Below, one piece after another: positions 38,406 through 50,255 of a stretch of 64,000 bases of DNA. Position numbers and translations under genes: made by a program. Origin of the DNA: Fundidesulfovibrio magnetotacticus (GTDB lineage Bacteria > Desulfobacterota > Desulfovibrionia > Desulfovibrionales > Desulfovibrionaceae); NCBI RefSeq assembly GCF_013019105.1, contig NZ_BLTE01000009.1:1-64000 (forward strand), read 5' to 3'. How positions within the stretch are numbered: position 1 is the stretch's first letter; every line of letters starts with the position of its first letter. The notes under the pieces are model-generated. The model saw only the letters and a program-made list of their open reading frames with translations, was not told the origin of the DNA and ran no database searches.

Positions 38406-39863
38406 CTAGTAGCTCTCCACCCTGTAGTTGGGAGACTCCTTGGTGATGATCACGTCGTGCACGTGGGATTCGCGCAGGCCCGCCGGGGAGATGCGGGTGA
38501 AACGGGGCTTCTCCTGGAGGTCCTTGATGTTGTCCACGCCCACATAGCCCATGCCGGAGCGCAGGCCGCCCACCATCTGGTAGATGGATTCGGACACGGG
38601 GCCCTTGAAGGGCACGCGGCCCACGATGCCCTCGGGGACGAGCTTGTTGGACTTGTCCTGGGAGTAGCGGTCGGCGCTGCCCTCGCGCATGGCGTCGATG
38701 GAGCCCATGCCCCGGTAGATCTTGTAGGTGCGGCCCTGGTAGAGCATGGTTTCGCCGGGGCTTTCCTCGGTGCCGGCGAACATGGAGCCCATCATCACGG
38801 TGTCGGCCCCGGCGGCGATGGCCTTGACCACGTCGCCCGAGAACTTGATGCCGCCGTCGGCCACGCAGCAGCGGCCGTGCTCGCGGCAGGCGCGCACGGC
38901 CTCCATGATGGCGGTGATCTGGGGCACGCCCACGCCGGCCACGATGCGCGTGGTGCAGATGGAGCCCGGCCCGATGCCCACCTTCACGGCGTCGGCCCCG
39001 GCCTTGATGAGCGCCAGCGCACCCTCGTAGGTGCCCACGTTGCCCGCCACCAGCTGGCACTTGGGCCACTGGGACTTGATGGCCTCCACGGCGGAGAGGA
39101 TGTTGCGGGTGTGGCCGTGGGCCGAATCGAGCACCAGGAAGTCGCACCCGGCTTCCAGGAGCGCGGCCACGCGCTCGTCGCGGCCGGGCCCCACGCCCAC
39201 GGCGGCCCCGGCGCGCAGGCGTCCCAGGGGGTCTTTGCAGGCGTTGGGGTACTTCTGGATCTTGTCGATGTCCTTGATGGTGATCAGTCCGCGCAGCTTC
39301 TTCTTCTCGTCCACCACCAGGAGCTTCTCGATGCGGTGCTCGTGCAGGTGCTCCTTGGCCACGTGCAGGGGGGTGCCCACGGGCACGGTGACCAGGTTCT
39401 CGCTGGTCATCACGTCGCGCACGGTGGTGACGTCGTCGTCCACGAAGCGCACGTCGCGGTTGGTGACGATGCCCACCAGGCCGTCGTTCTCCACCACGGG
39501 CAGGCCCGAGATGGAGAACTCGGCCATCACCTTGAGGGCGGCGGCCACGGTCATGTCGGGGTGGACGGTCACGGGATCGATGATCATCCCGGACTCGCTC
39601 TTCTTGACCTTCTCCACCTCCAGCTTCTGCTGGGCCACGCTCATGTTCTTGTGGATGACGCCCGCGCCGCCGTTGCGGGCCATGGAGATGGCCATTCGCG
39701 ACTCGGTGACGGTATCCATGGCCGCCGAAAGCAGGGGGATGTTCAGGCGGATCTCGGGGGTCAGCCAGGTGGAGACGTCCACCCTGTCGGGCAGGACCTC
39801 GGAATAGCAAGGGATGAGAAGTACGTCGTCGAACGTGAGGCCCAGGCCGGTGATCTTGTCCAT
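38406..39863 (-). CDS. guaB: IMP dehydrogenase
   Basis: GuaB oxidises IMP to XMP with NAD. The 485-residue barrel opens with [17 protein letters not shown] and holds two CBS domains inserted at about residues 95-210. The catalytic loop is [20 protein letters not shown]. The C-terminal active-site flap includes [16 protein letters not shown], and the end shows NYRVESY. It lies 18 bases past livF and abuts guaA, so guanine nucleotide synthesis may share a transcript with branched-chain amino acid uptake. Confidence 0.96.
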   Translation of the reverse strand: MDKITGLGLTFDDVLLIPCYSEVLPDRVDVSTWLTPEIRLNIPLLSAAMDTVTESRMAISMARNGGAGVIHKNMSVAQQKLEVEKVKKSESGMIIDPVTVHPDMTVAAALKVMAEFSISGLPVVENDGLVGIVTNRDVRFVDDDVTTVRDVMTSENLVTVPVGTPLHVAKEHLHEHRIEKLLVVDEKKKLRGLITIKDIDKIQKYPNACKDPLGRLRAGAAVGVGPGRDERVAALLEAGCDFLVLDSAHGHTRNILSAVEAIKSQWPKCQLVAGNVGTYEGALALIKAGADAVKVGIGPGSICTTRIVAGVGVPQITAIMEAVRACREHGRCCVADGGIKFSGDVVKAIAAGADTVMMGSMFAGTEESPGETMLYQGRTYKIYRGMGSIDAMREGSADRYSQDKSNKLVPEGIVGRVPFKGPVSESIYQMVGGLRSGMGYVGVDNIKDLQEKPRFTRISPAGLRESHVHDVIITKESPNYRVESY

Positions 39864-39881
39864 ACGCCCTCCGCAGGCGGG

Positions 39882-40581
<700 letters not shown>

Positions 40582-40589
<8 letters not shown>

Positions 40590-41367
40590 GGGCCGCCCCC
40601 CTGCCCAGGTAGGCCTCGATGACCTCCGGGTTCTCCCTGATCTCGCGCGGGCCGCCCTCGGCGATCTTCACGCCGTGGTCGAGCACCACCAGGTGCTGGC
40701 AGATGCTCATGACCAGCTTCATGTCGTGTTCGATGAGCACCACGTCCACGCCCTTGGCCAGGATGGCGTGGATCAGGTCCACCAGGGAGGCCGTCTCCTG
40801 GGGGTTCATGCCCGCAGCGGGCTCGTCCAGCAGCAGGAGCCGGGGCTCGCTGGCCAGGGCGCGGGCGATCTCCAGGCGGCGCTGGTCGCCGTAGGAAAGG
40901 GCGCTGGAGAGGTCCAGGGCCTTGGGGCCCAGGCCCACGAAGTCGAGGTATGACATGCTCTGGTCCACCAGGCGCTTTTCCTCGGCCTTCTGCGCCCTGG
41001 TGCGCAACACCGCTCCCCAGAAGCCCTGGGCGGCTCGACAGTGGCGGCCGATGCGCACGTTGTCCAGCACCGAGAGCGAGGCGAAGAGCCGGATGTTCTG
41101 GAAGGTGCGGGCCACGCCCATCTGGGTCATCTGCTCGGGGCGCGAACCGCCCACTTCCACGTGGCGGCCTTCCCTCTCGAAGAGGATGGACCCCTCTGTG
41201 GGCTTGTAGATGCCCGCGATGCAGTTGAACATGGTGGTCTTGCCCGCGCCGTTGGGTCCGATGAGGCCGAGAATCTGGCCCCTGGTCACCTGGAAGCTCA
41301 CGTCCGAGAGGGCCATGAGGCCCCCGAAGCGCTTGCTCACGCTGTCGATCTTGAGAATGGCGTCCAT
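40582..41367 (-). CDS. livG: branched-chain amino acid ABC transporter ATPase LivG
   Basis: The protein has 261 residues, with Walker A LIGPNGAGKTTMFNC, a signature region LSYGDQRRLEIARAL (LSYGD in place of LSGGQ, as usual for LivG) and Walker B RLLLLDEPAAGMNP. The tail PEVIEAYLGRG is the family ending. It begins 3 bases past livM. Confidence 0.93.
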
Positions 41368-41370
41368 GCC

Positions 41371-42399
41371 CTACCCCGCCCTCCCGGCTTCGAGCCGCGC
41401 CTTGAGGTCCAAAATGAGCCTGCTCTTCTTGCTGGTGGCGGCGATGGTGGGGAAGAAGCCGCCCGGCATGAAGCGCATGATGAGGATCATGATCAGGCCG
41501 TAAACGAGGAAACGCGTCTCGGTGGGCAGCCCGAACTTGGGGAGCACCACGCGCAGAATCTCGCCCAGGGCCACCAGCACCACGGCCCCGGCCACCGCGC
41601 CCTTGATGTTGCCAAGCCCCCCCAGCACGATCATGCAGAGCACCAGGAACGACTCCCAGAACTTGAACACGTCGGGCGAGAGGAACATGGACCACTGGGC
41701 CATGAAGCATCCGGCCAGCGCGCCCACCCCGGCGGAGAAGGCGAAGGCCACGGTCTTGTAGGCCATGAGGTCGATGCCGCAGCTGGCGGCGGCCAGGGGG
41801 TCTTCCTTGATGGCCAGCCAGGCCCGGCCGAGGCGCGAATCCTCGATGCGCCCCATGACCACGTAGACCAGGGCGGTCATGCCCAGGCCCAGGTAGTAGT
41901 AGGGCATCTCGTTGAAGAAGTCGTAGCGCCAGTCGATGCCGAGCCACTCCAGGCTCAGGGCCACGGGGGGGATGCCGGGCATGCCGAGCGGCCCCCGGGT
42001 GAGCCATATCTCGTTGGTGAGGAAGAGCACCACCAGTTCCGTGAAGCCGAAGGTGACGATGGCGAAGTAGTCGCCCGAGAGCCGAAGCGTGGGCGCGCCG
42101 CGCAGCACGCCGCAGAGCGCGCCCAGGGCCACCGCGCCGGGCACGATGATCCAGAAGCTCACGTCGTGGTTGAGCGAGAGGATGCCCGCCGTATAGGCCC
42201 CGATGCCGTAGAAGCCCACGTAGCCCAGGTCCAGCAGGTTGCAGAAGCCGGGCAGCACGTTCAGGCCCATGGCCAGCACGGCGTAGACCATCACCAGCAC
42301 CGCCACGTGGACCACGTAGTCGTCCACCATCGGCAGGAAGGGCAGGGCCAGGACGGCGAGGGCCAGGGCGGCCTTGAGGAAGTTCTTGTTGGCGTTCAT
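41371..42399 (-). CDS. livM: branched-chain amino acid ABC transporter permease LivM
   Basis: This 342-residue inner-membrane permease has about nine transmembrane helices. It starts at ATG 42399 (MNANKNFLKAALALAVLAL) with AGGAG upstream. The permease signature LDLGYVGFYGIGAY and the cytoplasmic coupling region RAWLAIKEDPLAAASCGID identify LivM. The C-terminal tail is basic. It lies 11 bases past livH. Confidence 0.93.
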   Translation of the reverse strand: MNANKNFLKAALALAVLALPFLPMVDDYVVHVAVLVMVYAVLAMGLNVLPGFCNLLDLGYVGFYGIGAYTAGILSLNHDVSFWIIVPGAVALGALCGVLRGAPTLRLSGDYFAIVTFGFTELVVLFLTNEIWLTRGPLGMPGIPPVALSLEWLGIDWRYDFFNEMPYYYLGLGMTALVYVVMGRIEDSRLGRAWLAIKEDPLAAASCGIDLMAYKTVAFAFSAGVGALAGCFMAQWSMFLSPDVFKFWESFLVLCMIVLGGLGNIKGAVAGAVVLVALGEILRVVLPKFGLPTETRFLVYGLIMILIMRFMPGGFFPTIAATSKKSRLILDLKARLEAGRAG

Positions 42400-42410
42400 G
42401 CGCTGCGCTC

Positions 42411-43298
42411 CTAGGCCTTCTGGCCCACGGACTTGCCGAGCAGCCCGGAGGGACGCAAAAGGATCACGGCGATCATCACCGCGTAGCCGATGCCGTCGCG
42501 GTACTGGCTGGAGACGTAGCCCGCGCCCAGGGTTTCGGCGATGCCCAGCACCACCCCGCCCAGCATGGCCCCGGGCACGCTGCCGATGCCGCCCAGCACG
42601 GCGGCGGCGAAGGCCTTGACGCCCGCGTTGTAGCCCATGGTGGCGGAGAGGGTGTTGTAGTACATGCCAACCAGGATGCCGGCCACCGCGCCCAGGGAGG
42701 AGCCCAGGGCGAAGGTGAAGGCGATGATGCGGTTGACGTTGATGCCCATGAGCGCGGCGCTCACCTGGTTCTGGGCCAGGGCGCGCATGGCGGTGCCCAC
42801 GCGGGTCTTGTTGATGATGAGCGTGAGCCCGATCATCATGGCGATGGTGGCGGCGTAGATGAACACCTGCAGGCCCGAGACGCTCACGCTGCCCAGGGTG
42901 AAGGCCGTCTCGCTGAAGGCCCGGGGCACGGCGTCGCGCGGGAAGGGCACGGGGCGCGAGCCCCAGATGATCATGGCGATGTTCTGCAGAAAGATGGAGA
43001 CGCCGATGGCCGTGATGAGCGCGGCCAGGCGCGGCGCTTTGCGCAGGGGCCTGTAGGCGATCCGGTCGATGCTCACGCCGATGAGCGCGCAGCAGGCCAT
43101 GGCCAGGGCGATGGCCGGAAAGAGCGGGATGCCCAGGGCGCTGATGAAGGTGATGCACAGAAATGCGCCGAGCATGTACACTTCGCCGTGGGCGAAGTTG
43201 ATCAGCTCGATGACGCCGTAGACCATGGTGTAGCCCACGGCGATGAGCGCGTAGATGAGCCCCAGGGTCAGTCCATTGAAGAGTTGTTGTTCGAACAC
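42411..43298 (-). CDS. livH: branched-chain amino acid ABC transporter permease LivH
   Basis: This 295-residue permease starts MFEQQLFNGLTLGLIYALIAVG, the common LivH opening. It has ELINFAHGEVYMLGAF and the coupling segment MRALAQNQVSAALMGIN, plus about eight transmembrane helices. It forms the channel with LivM. It follows livJ after a 124-base gap that holds a strong hairpin. Confidence 0.93.
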   Translation of the reverse strand: MFEQQLFNGLTLGLIYALIAVGYTMVYGVIELINFAHGEVYMLGAFLCITFISALGIPLFPAIALAMACCALIGVSIDRIAYRPLRKAPRLAALITAIGVSIFLQNIAMIIWGSRPVPFPRDAVPRAFSETAFTLGSVSVSGLQVFIYAATIAMMIGLTLIINKTRVGTAMRALAQNQVSAALMGINVNRIIAFTFALGSSLGAVAGILVGMYYNTLSATMGYNAGVKAFAAAVLGGIGSVPGAMLGGVVLGIAETLGAGYVSSQYRDGIGYAVMIAVILLRPSGLLGKSVGQKA

Positions 43299-43365
43299 GG
43301 CCTTCTCCGAGTGGGTGTGGGTCGGCCCGGGCGATGGCGCGCCGGCGCTGGAACCTCCGGAAGGA

Positions 43366-43397
43366 AACGAAACAGGCTGGATGGTGGTCCAGCCTGT
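43366..43397 (-). terminator. hairpin between livJ and livH
   Basis: A perfect 10-bp stem (ACAGGCTGGA at 43372-43381 with TCCAGCCTGT at 43388-43397) lies about 25 bases past the livJ stop. On the minus strand it is followed by TTCGTTTCC, a poor T-run. It probably lets livJ message accumulate over the permease genes by partial termination or by stabilising the 3' end. Confidence 0.5.
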
Positions 43398-43422
43398 CTC
43401 GAATCGTTGGTCCTGCTAGCGG

Positions 43423-44583
43423 CTAGTTGGCCATCTGCTTCTCGGCGGGGACGAACTTGCCGTCCTTGACCATCTTCACGAAGGCGGGCTTTTCGCAGTC
43501 GCCCTTGTCGTTGAAGAAGGTCAGGCCGGTGATGCCCTTGTAGCCCTTCTCCTTGGAGTTCATGGAGGCCAGGTACTCGCGGACCTTGGCGCGGTCGGCC
43601 CCGACCTTGGAGATGGCCTCGATGATCATCCCGGCGGCGTCATACGCGTTGGCGCTCATCCAGTCAACATCGCGGTTGTACTTGGCCTTGAAGGCGTCGA
43701 TGAAGGCCTTGGCTTCGGGGCCGGCCTTTTCGGCCAGGAAGGGGGCGGTCAGGTAGGTGTTGTCGGCGGCGGGGCCGGCGAGCTTGATGTAGTCGGCGTT
43801 GTCCAGGCCGTCGGCGCCGAACTTGGGCACGGCGAGGCCCAGCTTCTTGGCCTGGTCGGCGACGAGGGCGCCTTCGTTGTAGTAGCCGGAGATGAACAGG
43901 GCGTCGGGGGCCTGGCCCTTGATCTTGGTGAGCTGGGGGGTGAAGTCGTTGGCGCCCTTCATGTAGGCTTCCTCGCCCACCACGGTGAGGCCAACGGCCT
44001 TGGCCTGCTTCAGGAAGGCGTCCTTGAGGCCGATGCCGTAGTCGCTGTTCTCGTAGAACACGGCCACTTTCTTCAGGCCCAGGGTCTTGGCCATATAGTC
44101 GGCCAGGAACGCGCCCTGGAAGTCGTCGCGGTAGACGTTGCGGAAGCTCCAGACCTGGCCCTTGGCGTCCTTGTTCTTGTCGGAGATGGTCACGTTGGTG
44201 GCCGTGGGGGACATGGCGGCCACGCCCGCGCGCAGGTAGTTGGGCAGAGCGGCCAGGTGAGCGCCGGAGCACAGGTGGCCCACGATGCCGACCAGGGCCT
44301 TGTCGCCGGCGATCTTGGTGCCCACGGTGGCGGCTTCCTTGGGATCGCACTGCTCGTCGAAGAAGACGGCCTCGATCTTCTGGCCGTTCACGCCGCCTTT
44401 GGCGTTGATCTCGTCAACCTTCATGGCCACGCCGGCCTTCACGTTGTCGCCGTAGCCGGCGGCGGGGCCGGTGAAGGGCGAGGGGACGGCGATCTTGATC
44501 ACGTCGGCCGCGAGGGCCAGGTTGGCCATGCCGAAGAAAGCGGCCATGGCAAGCGCCACGACCAGGCCACGTTTGCATTTCAT
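43423..44583 (-). CDS. livJ: branched-chain amino acid-binding protein
   Basis: This 386-residue periplasmic binding protein has a signal peptide ending near LALAADVIKIAV, then the LivJ fold (PFTGPAAGYGDNVKAGVAMKV, IVGHLCSGAHLAALPNYL and VAMMSPTATN-like segment AAMSPTATN). It feeds leucine, isoleucine or valine (or a related solute) to LivHMGF. GGAGG lies about nine bases upstream of the ATG. It is the first gene of the operon. Confidence 0.93.
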   Translation of the reverse strand: MKCKRGLVVALAMAAFFGMANLALAADVIKIAVPSPFTGPAAGYGDNVKAGVAMKVDEINAKGGVNGQKIEAVFFDEQCDPKEAATVGTKIAGDKALVGIVGHLCSGAHLAALPNYLRAGVAAMSPTATNVTISDKNKDAKGQVWSFRNVYRDDFQGAFLADYMAKTLGLKKVAVFYENSDYGIGLKDAFLKQAKAVGLTVVGEEAYMKGANDFTPQLTKIKGQAPDALFISGYYNEGALVADQAKKLGLAVPKFGADGLDNADYIKLAGPAADNTYLTAPFLAEKAGPEAKAFIDAFKAKYNRDVDWMSANAYDAAGMIIEAISKVGADRAKVREYLASMNSKEKGYKGITGLTFFNDKGDCEKPAFVKMVKDGKFVPAEKQMAN

Positions 44584-45059
44584 GCCTGCTCTACCTCCGT
44601 AAACGGGTTATGGGCTTTCGATCCGGGACGCAGCCCGGACGGGTCAACGGGAGACCGGCGGATAAGCCGGAGCGATCATCGACAGATGTATGCGGCAAGG
44701 ACAGGGAAAATGCAACGCTCCCGTCACGTTCCGATGACAGGAACGCCACGGGAACAGCTTCACCCGATTGATCTTTTTCAGGAAGGCCGGCAGCGGCGGC
44801 GCAAATTACTCCCATCCGGTAGGAAAAAGAAGACCGCCCGGCGGACCGGTCGGCCTCTGTCTTTCGACCATCGCCGGAGGCGGGCTTTTCGGGAATCCTT
44901 TGCGAACGGCGCGGCCGCCCTGCCCCAGGACGGTTTGGCGCGCGGCGCCGTCCGCCCAAAGACGCGCGGCCGCCACCTCGGCGTAAAGCCTTTCCAAGGC
45001 GTCGATCCCCGCAACCCATGCGAAAATGCGCCTCAGGGTGCGGACCTTTCGACCGGTTG
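44584..45059. other. liv upstream region and ccm tail
   Basis: This 476-base gap lies between the TPR gene ending the ccm operon and livJ. The livJ promoter should be here, but no convincing -35/-10 pair stands out. A minus-strand frame (44806-45036) reads like protein at its start yet lacks a standard start codon, and it runs into a GACCG/CGGTC hairpin followed by TTCTTTTTCC (about 44823-44852), a possible ccm terminator. Confidence 0.4.
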
Positions 45060-45635
45060 CTACGGCGTCAGCTCCTGCTGGGCCTGGCGCTTGGTCTGCA
45101 TGTCGGCCATGGGGTTGGCCAGCACGGCCTCGAAGAGGGGACGGGCCTTGGCCATGTCCTCCAGGCCGTACTTGTAAACGGCGGCCAGGTTGAACTGCCC
45201 CTGGAAATTGCCTGGCTCCAGGGCCAGCAGGCGCTCGAACTTCTTGGCCGCCTCGGCCGGGCGCTCCAGGCGGAAGAGGGTCACGCCGTGCAGGTTGAGG
45301 ATGTGCTTCTCGTCCGGGGCCTTGACGGCGGCCTTCTCCAGCACGGCGAGGGCCTTGTCCCACATTTCGGCGGCGGCGAAGGCCCCGGCCGCTTCCTCCA
45401 TGGCGTCCACGTCCTCGGGGTTGGCCTGGAGGCGGGACATGGCGGCCATCACGGCCTGCATGGGGTCGCCCTCGCCCCCGTGGGGGTCGCCCCCGCGCAT
45501 CTCCACGCTGGCCACCAGCGCGGGGTGTTCCGCCCGGTAGACGAAGGACCAGACGAACATGCCCGCCAGGCACAAAAGCATCAGGCCCAGCAGGGGTTTG
45601 TTGGGGCGAAAGGCCCCTGCGGCGCTAGTCTTCAT
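45060..45635 (-). CDS. TPR protein at the end of the ccm operon (CcmI/CcmH-C-like)
   Basis: This 191-residue protein has an N-terminal transmembrane anchor (PLLGLMLLCLAGMFVWSFVY) and a periplasmic tetratricopeptide domain (PEDVDAMEEAAGAFAAAEMW and ILNLHGVTLFRLERPAEAA). This is the layout of CcmI, or the TPR part of CcmH, which holds apocytochrome c for heme ligation. It overlaps ccmD by 11 bases and is the last gene of the operon. No CcmH-like CxxC thioreductase domain is present in it. Confidence 0.7.
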   Translation of the reverse strand: MKTSAAGAFRPNKPLLGLMLLCLAGMFVWSFVYRAEHPALVASVEMRGGDPHGGEGDPMQAVMAAMSRLQANPEDVDAMEEAAGAFAAAEMWDKALAVLEKAAVKAPDEKHILNLHGVTLFRLERPAEAAKKFERLLALEPGNFQGQFNLAAVYKYGLEDMAKARPLFEAVLANPMADMQTKRQAQQELTP

Positions 45636-45762
45636 GAAGCGCTTCCAGCTGTTTCAAGCGACGCTCCAGCCGCGCCTGGCGGGTGGCCACGAAGGCCACG
45701 AAGCCGCAGATGCCCAGCCAGACGATCACGTTGGCCGCCAGCAGATAGGTTTGATTGCCCAT
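45625..45762 (-). CDS. ccmD: heme exporter protein CcmD
   Basis: This 45-residue single-pass membrane protein is the small subunit of the CcmABCD complex. It has a helix ANVIVWLGICGFVAFVA and a basic/charged C-terminal segment (RQARLERRLKQLEALHED), typical CcmD. Position between ccmC and the TPR gene, with a 9-base gap after ccmC, supports it. It is short enough to be missed by automatic gene calling. Confidence 0.85.
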   Translation of the reverse strand: MGNQTYLLAANVIVWLGICGFVAFVATRQARLERRLKQLEALHED

Positions 45763-45771
45763 GAAAAAGCC

Positions 45772-46434
45772 TCACTTGGTCTGGTGCAGGAATATCTGGC
45801 GGATGGCCGCCGCCTGCCCGAGTTGCCTGGCGCGCAGCGAAAGGATCGCGGCCCAGAGAATGCCCATGGCCAGGATGGAAGCCACCACGGCCGCCACCAT
45901 CTCCGGTTCGAGGCCCCCGCCCTGGGAGCCGAACACCGTGGGATGGATCGATCGCCACTTGCGGGCCGAATAGAACACCAGGGGCACGTCCAGGAACGCC
46001 ACGATGCCCAGGGCCGCGCGCACCACAGGCCCCCGCTCGCCCCCTGCGCCAGACTGGCGCAGGATGAGGTAGGCGCAGTAGACGAACCACATCACCAGCG
46101 TGGTGGTGAGCCTGGGGTCCCAGGTCCACCAGACGTTCCAGATGGGCTTGCCCCAAAGCGACCCCGTGACCAGGGCCAGGCCGGAAAAGAGCACGCCCAG
46201 CTCGCAGGCGGCTCCGGCCAGGCGGTCCCAACGGGCGTCCTTGCGCACGAGCACCAGCACCGAGGCCGCGAACACCACCAGGAAGCTGATCATGGACCAC
46301 CAGGCCATGGGCAGGTGGATGTAGAAAATCTTCTGCACCACGCCCATGGTCTCTTCCACGGGGGCGTACACCCAGATGAACCACTGCGCTGCGGCCAGAG
46401 CAAGGGCCGCCGCGCCCGCAAGAAGGGCCGTCAT
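45772..46434 (-). CDS. ccmC: heme handling protein CcmC
   Basis: CcmC delivers heme to CcmE from the membrane. The start at ATG 46434 gives 220 residues and six transmembrane helices. The tryptophan-rich WD signature WNVWWTWDPRLTTTLVMW and flanking histidines (FYIHLPMAWW and RSIHPTVF) mark the heme site. The open frame goes on upstream only as shadow of ccmB. It lies 2 bases past the ccmB stop. Confidence 0.93.
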   Translation of the reverse strand: MTALLAGAAALALAAAQWFIWVYAPVEETMGVVQKIFYIHLPMAWWSMISFLVVFAASVLVLVRKDARWDRLAGAACELGVLFSGLALVTGSLWGKPIWNVWWTWDPRLTTTLVMWFVYCAYLILRQSGAGGERGPVVRAALGIVAFLDVPLVFYSARKWRSIHPTVFGSQGGGLEPEMVAAVVASILAMGILWAAILSLRARQLGQAAAIRQIFLHQTK

Positions 46435-46436
46435 GT

Positions 46437-47108
46437 CTATTCCTCGCCCGTATAAATGTAAGGGAACAGCACCAGGGACGCGCCGGAAAACACCGCCGCG
46501 AAGGCCCCCGACAGCCCCATCCAGTCCATGGCCTGCCCCGTGCCCAGAATCACCCCCTCCAGCACCTTGATACCGGCCAGGAGCACCGGGATCACCAGGG
46601 GGAAGAAGATCACCGTGAGCAGCGACTCCCGAGCGCTCCTGCCCGAGGCCAGGGCGCCCATGAACGACCCCAGGGCCGCCAGCCCCGCGTCGGAGAGCAG
46701 CACGCAGCCGAGCCCCGTGAGGGCCGATCCGGCCAGCCCCTGGTCCAGGAACACGGCCACGGCCAGGGCGAACACCACCTGGCACGCGCCCACCAGGGCG
46801 AACCCGGCCAGGGCCTTGCCCAGCCACACGGACTGCACCGGGGCCGGGGCCATGGCCAGGCCCAGACGCGCGCCGCTGCCCTCCTCCAGGGCGTAGAGCC
46901 CGTTGAACACCAGCACCTGGGAGAAGAGCGTGGAGAGCCAGAAGATGGCCGCGGCGGCCAGGGCCGGGACCTCCTCGCCGGGGCGGCGCGAGAGGCTGAA
47001 GACGAAGATGATCAGAAGCCCCAGGAGGGCCGTCTGGGCCAGGCCCTGCGCCCCGCGCAGGGTCAGGCGCAGGTCCTTGGCGGCGATGGCGGCGGAGGCT
47101 TTCAGCAT
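46437..47108 (-). CDS. ccmB: heme ABC exporter permease CcmB
   Basis: This 223-residue membrane protein with six transmembrane helices is of the CcmB family. It opens with AAIAAKDLRLTLRGAQGL and has FWLSTLFSQVLVFNGLYALEE-type elements. It pairs with CcmA to release holo-CcmE from CcmC. It overlaps ccmA by 7 bases. Confidence 0.9.
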   Translation of the reverse strand: MLKASAAIAAKDLRLTLRGAQGLAQTALLGLLIIFVFSLSRRPGEEVPALAAAAIFWLSTLFSQVLVFNGLYALEEGSGARLGLAMAPAPVQSVWLGKALAGFALVGACQVVFALAVAVFLDQGLAGSALTGLGCVLLSDAGLAALGSFMGALASGRSARESLLTVIFFPLVIPVLLAGIKVLEGVILGTGQAMDWMGLSGAFAAVFSGASLVLFPYIYTGEE

Positions 47109-47761
47109 GCGGCGCTCCGGGACAGGACGGAGGCGTCGAAGCCCGCCACGGGCCCCAGGTAGGCCGCCCTGCCCTTCTCCAGGAAGAGCACGTCGTCGGC
47201 TTTGGGCAGGTCGCGCTCCAGGTGGTGGCTCACCCAGACCACGCTGCGGCCCTGCTGGCTGGTCCTGGCGATCTCGGCGTGGAGCACCCCGCGCGAGGCC
47301 TCGTCCAGGCCGGTGTCGGGCTCGTCGAGAAAAAGAAGCCTCGGCGCGATGCAGAACACGCGCGCCAGGTTCAGGCGCTGGGCCATGCCGCGCGAGAAGT
47401 GCCCGGCCCGCTCATGAGCGAAGCGCGCGAGCCCCACGCGCTCCAGGGCGGCCAGGAGGTCCGCCTCGCAGAGGCCAAGGCCGTGCAGTCCCGTCCAGAA
47501 GCTCAGGTTCTCGAGCGCCGTGGCCTCGGCGTAGAGAAAAGTCTGATGGCCCAGGTAGGCCGTCTCTGCCTTGGCGAGCGTTGTGGAGACCTCCCCGGCC
47601 GTGGGGCGCGACAGCCCGGCCATGAGGCGCAACAGCGTGGACTTGCCCGCGCCGTTGGCCCCCACCACCATGAGCGTGCGCCCGGGGTCCACGGTGAGGT
47701 CGATGTTCTTGAAGACCATCCGGTCCCCATAGAACTTGGCCACTCCCCGCAGCGAAAGCAC
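47102..47761 (-). CDS. ccmA: heme ABC exporter ATPase CcmA
   Basis: The protein has 219 residues, with Walker A VVGANGAGKSTLLRL, signature FSRGMAQRLNLARVF (the S-R-G-M form seen in CcmA) and Walker B RLLFLDEPDTGLD. It uses ATP to help free holo-CcmE. The order ccmE-F-A-B-C-D differs from the E. coli ccmABCDEFGH order. Confidence 0.92.
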   Translation of the reverse strand: MLSLRGVAKFYGDRMVFKNIDLTVDPGRTLMVVGANGAGKSTLLRLMAGLSRPTAGEVSTTLAKAETAYLGHQTFLYAEATALENLSFWTGLHGLGLCEADLLAALERVGLARFAHERAGHFSRGMAQRLNLARVFCIAPRLLFLDEPDTGLDEASRGVLHAEIARTSQQGRSVVWVSHHLERDLPKADDVLFLEKGRAAYLGPVAGFDASVLSRSAAC

Positions 47762-47765
47762 CGGC

Positions 47766-49649
<1,884 letters not shown>

Positions 49650-49682
49650 ACAACCTCCCTCGGAAGGCGCTTGATGGGCCGG

Positions 49683-50108
49683 TTAGCCCTTGGATTCCTT
49701 GCGGTTCTCTTTCTGATACTTGGAGGGGCACTTGGTCATGAGGGTTGAGGCCCCGAAGACGCCGCCCGGAGACTTCACGCCTCCCTCCACGATGACTTCG
49801 ACGCCCGGCTTGAAGGTGTCGGGCACGGCCCCCTTGTAGTCCACGGGAATGGTCTTGGCGGGGTCGTCCTTGTCCACCAGGGTGAAGCGTACGCCCAGGC
49901 CGCCGACGGCCGGTTCCACGCCCTGCTCGGCCACGGTGCCGAAGAGCCGGGCCTGGCCCAGTTGTTCGGGCTTCATGGCCAGGGCCTCGCTCACGTTGAG
50001 GAAGTACACGGAACCCTCGTCCAGCCCGGAGTACACAAGCCAGCCCAGCCCTCCCAGGAAGAGGGCCAGGGCCGCCGCGTACACGCCTTTCTTGCTGCCG
50101 CCCGCCAT
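49683..50108 (-). CDS. ccmE: heme chaperone CcmE, CxxxY type
   Basis: CcmE is a periplasmic heme carrier with an N-terminal membrane anchor and OB-fold. The start at ATG 50108 gives 141 residues (VYAAALALFLGGLGWLVYSG). The heme-binding residue is cysteine, not histidine: C127 in KCPSKYQKE, with Y131, matching the CxxxY variant described from Desulfovibrio and archaea. It is the first gene of the operon, with a promoter candidate about 115 bases upstream. The frame is open further upstream, but that part is not CcmE-like. Confidence 0.9.
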   Translation of the reverse strand: MAGGSKKGVYAAALALFLGGLGWLVYSGLDEGSVYFLNVSEALAMKPEQLGQARLFGTVAEQGVEPAVGGLGVRFTLVDKDDPAKTIPVDYKGAVPDTFKPGVEVIVEGGVKSPGGVFGASTLMTKCPSKYQKENRKESKG

Positions 50109-50223
50109 GTTCGCTCCTTGCCGCGCGCGCCGCCGTCCCGGTGGACGGCCGTGCGCCCTCCGGCGCTGGCCTCCGGCAGGCTGCCCCACGCGGCAAGCCG
50201 GACCGGCCGTTAAACAGGAACTA

Positions 50224-50252
50224 TTCCTAGAAAATACCAAGCCGCATGGCAA
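50224..50252 (-). promoter_or_regulatory. candidate promoter of the ccm operon
   Basis: On the minus strand TTGCCA (50252-50247) and TAGGAA (50229-50224) are 17 bases apart. A small dyad AGGAA-TAG-TTCCT overlaps the -10 and could be an operator. The leader to ccmE would be about 110 bases. Confidence 0.45.
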
Positions 50253-50255
50253 GGA

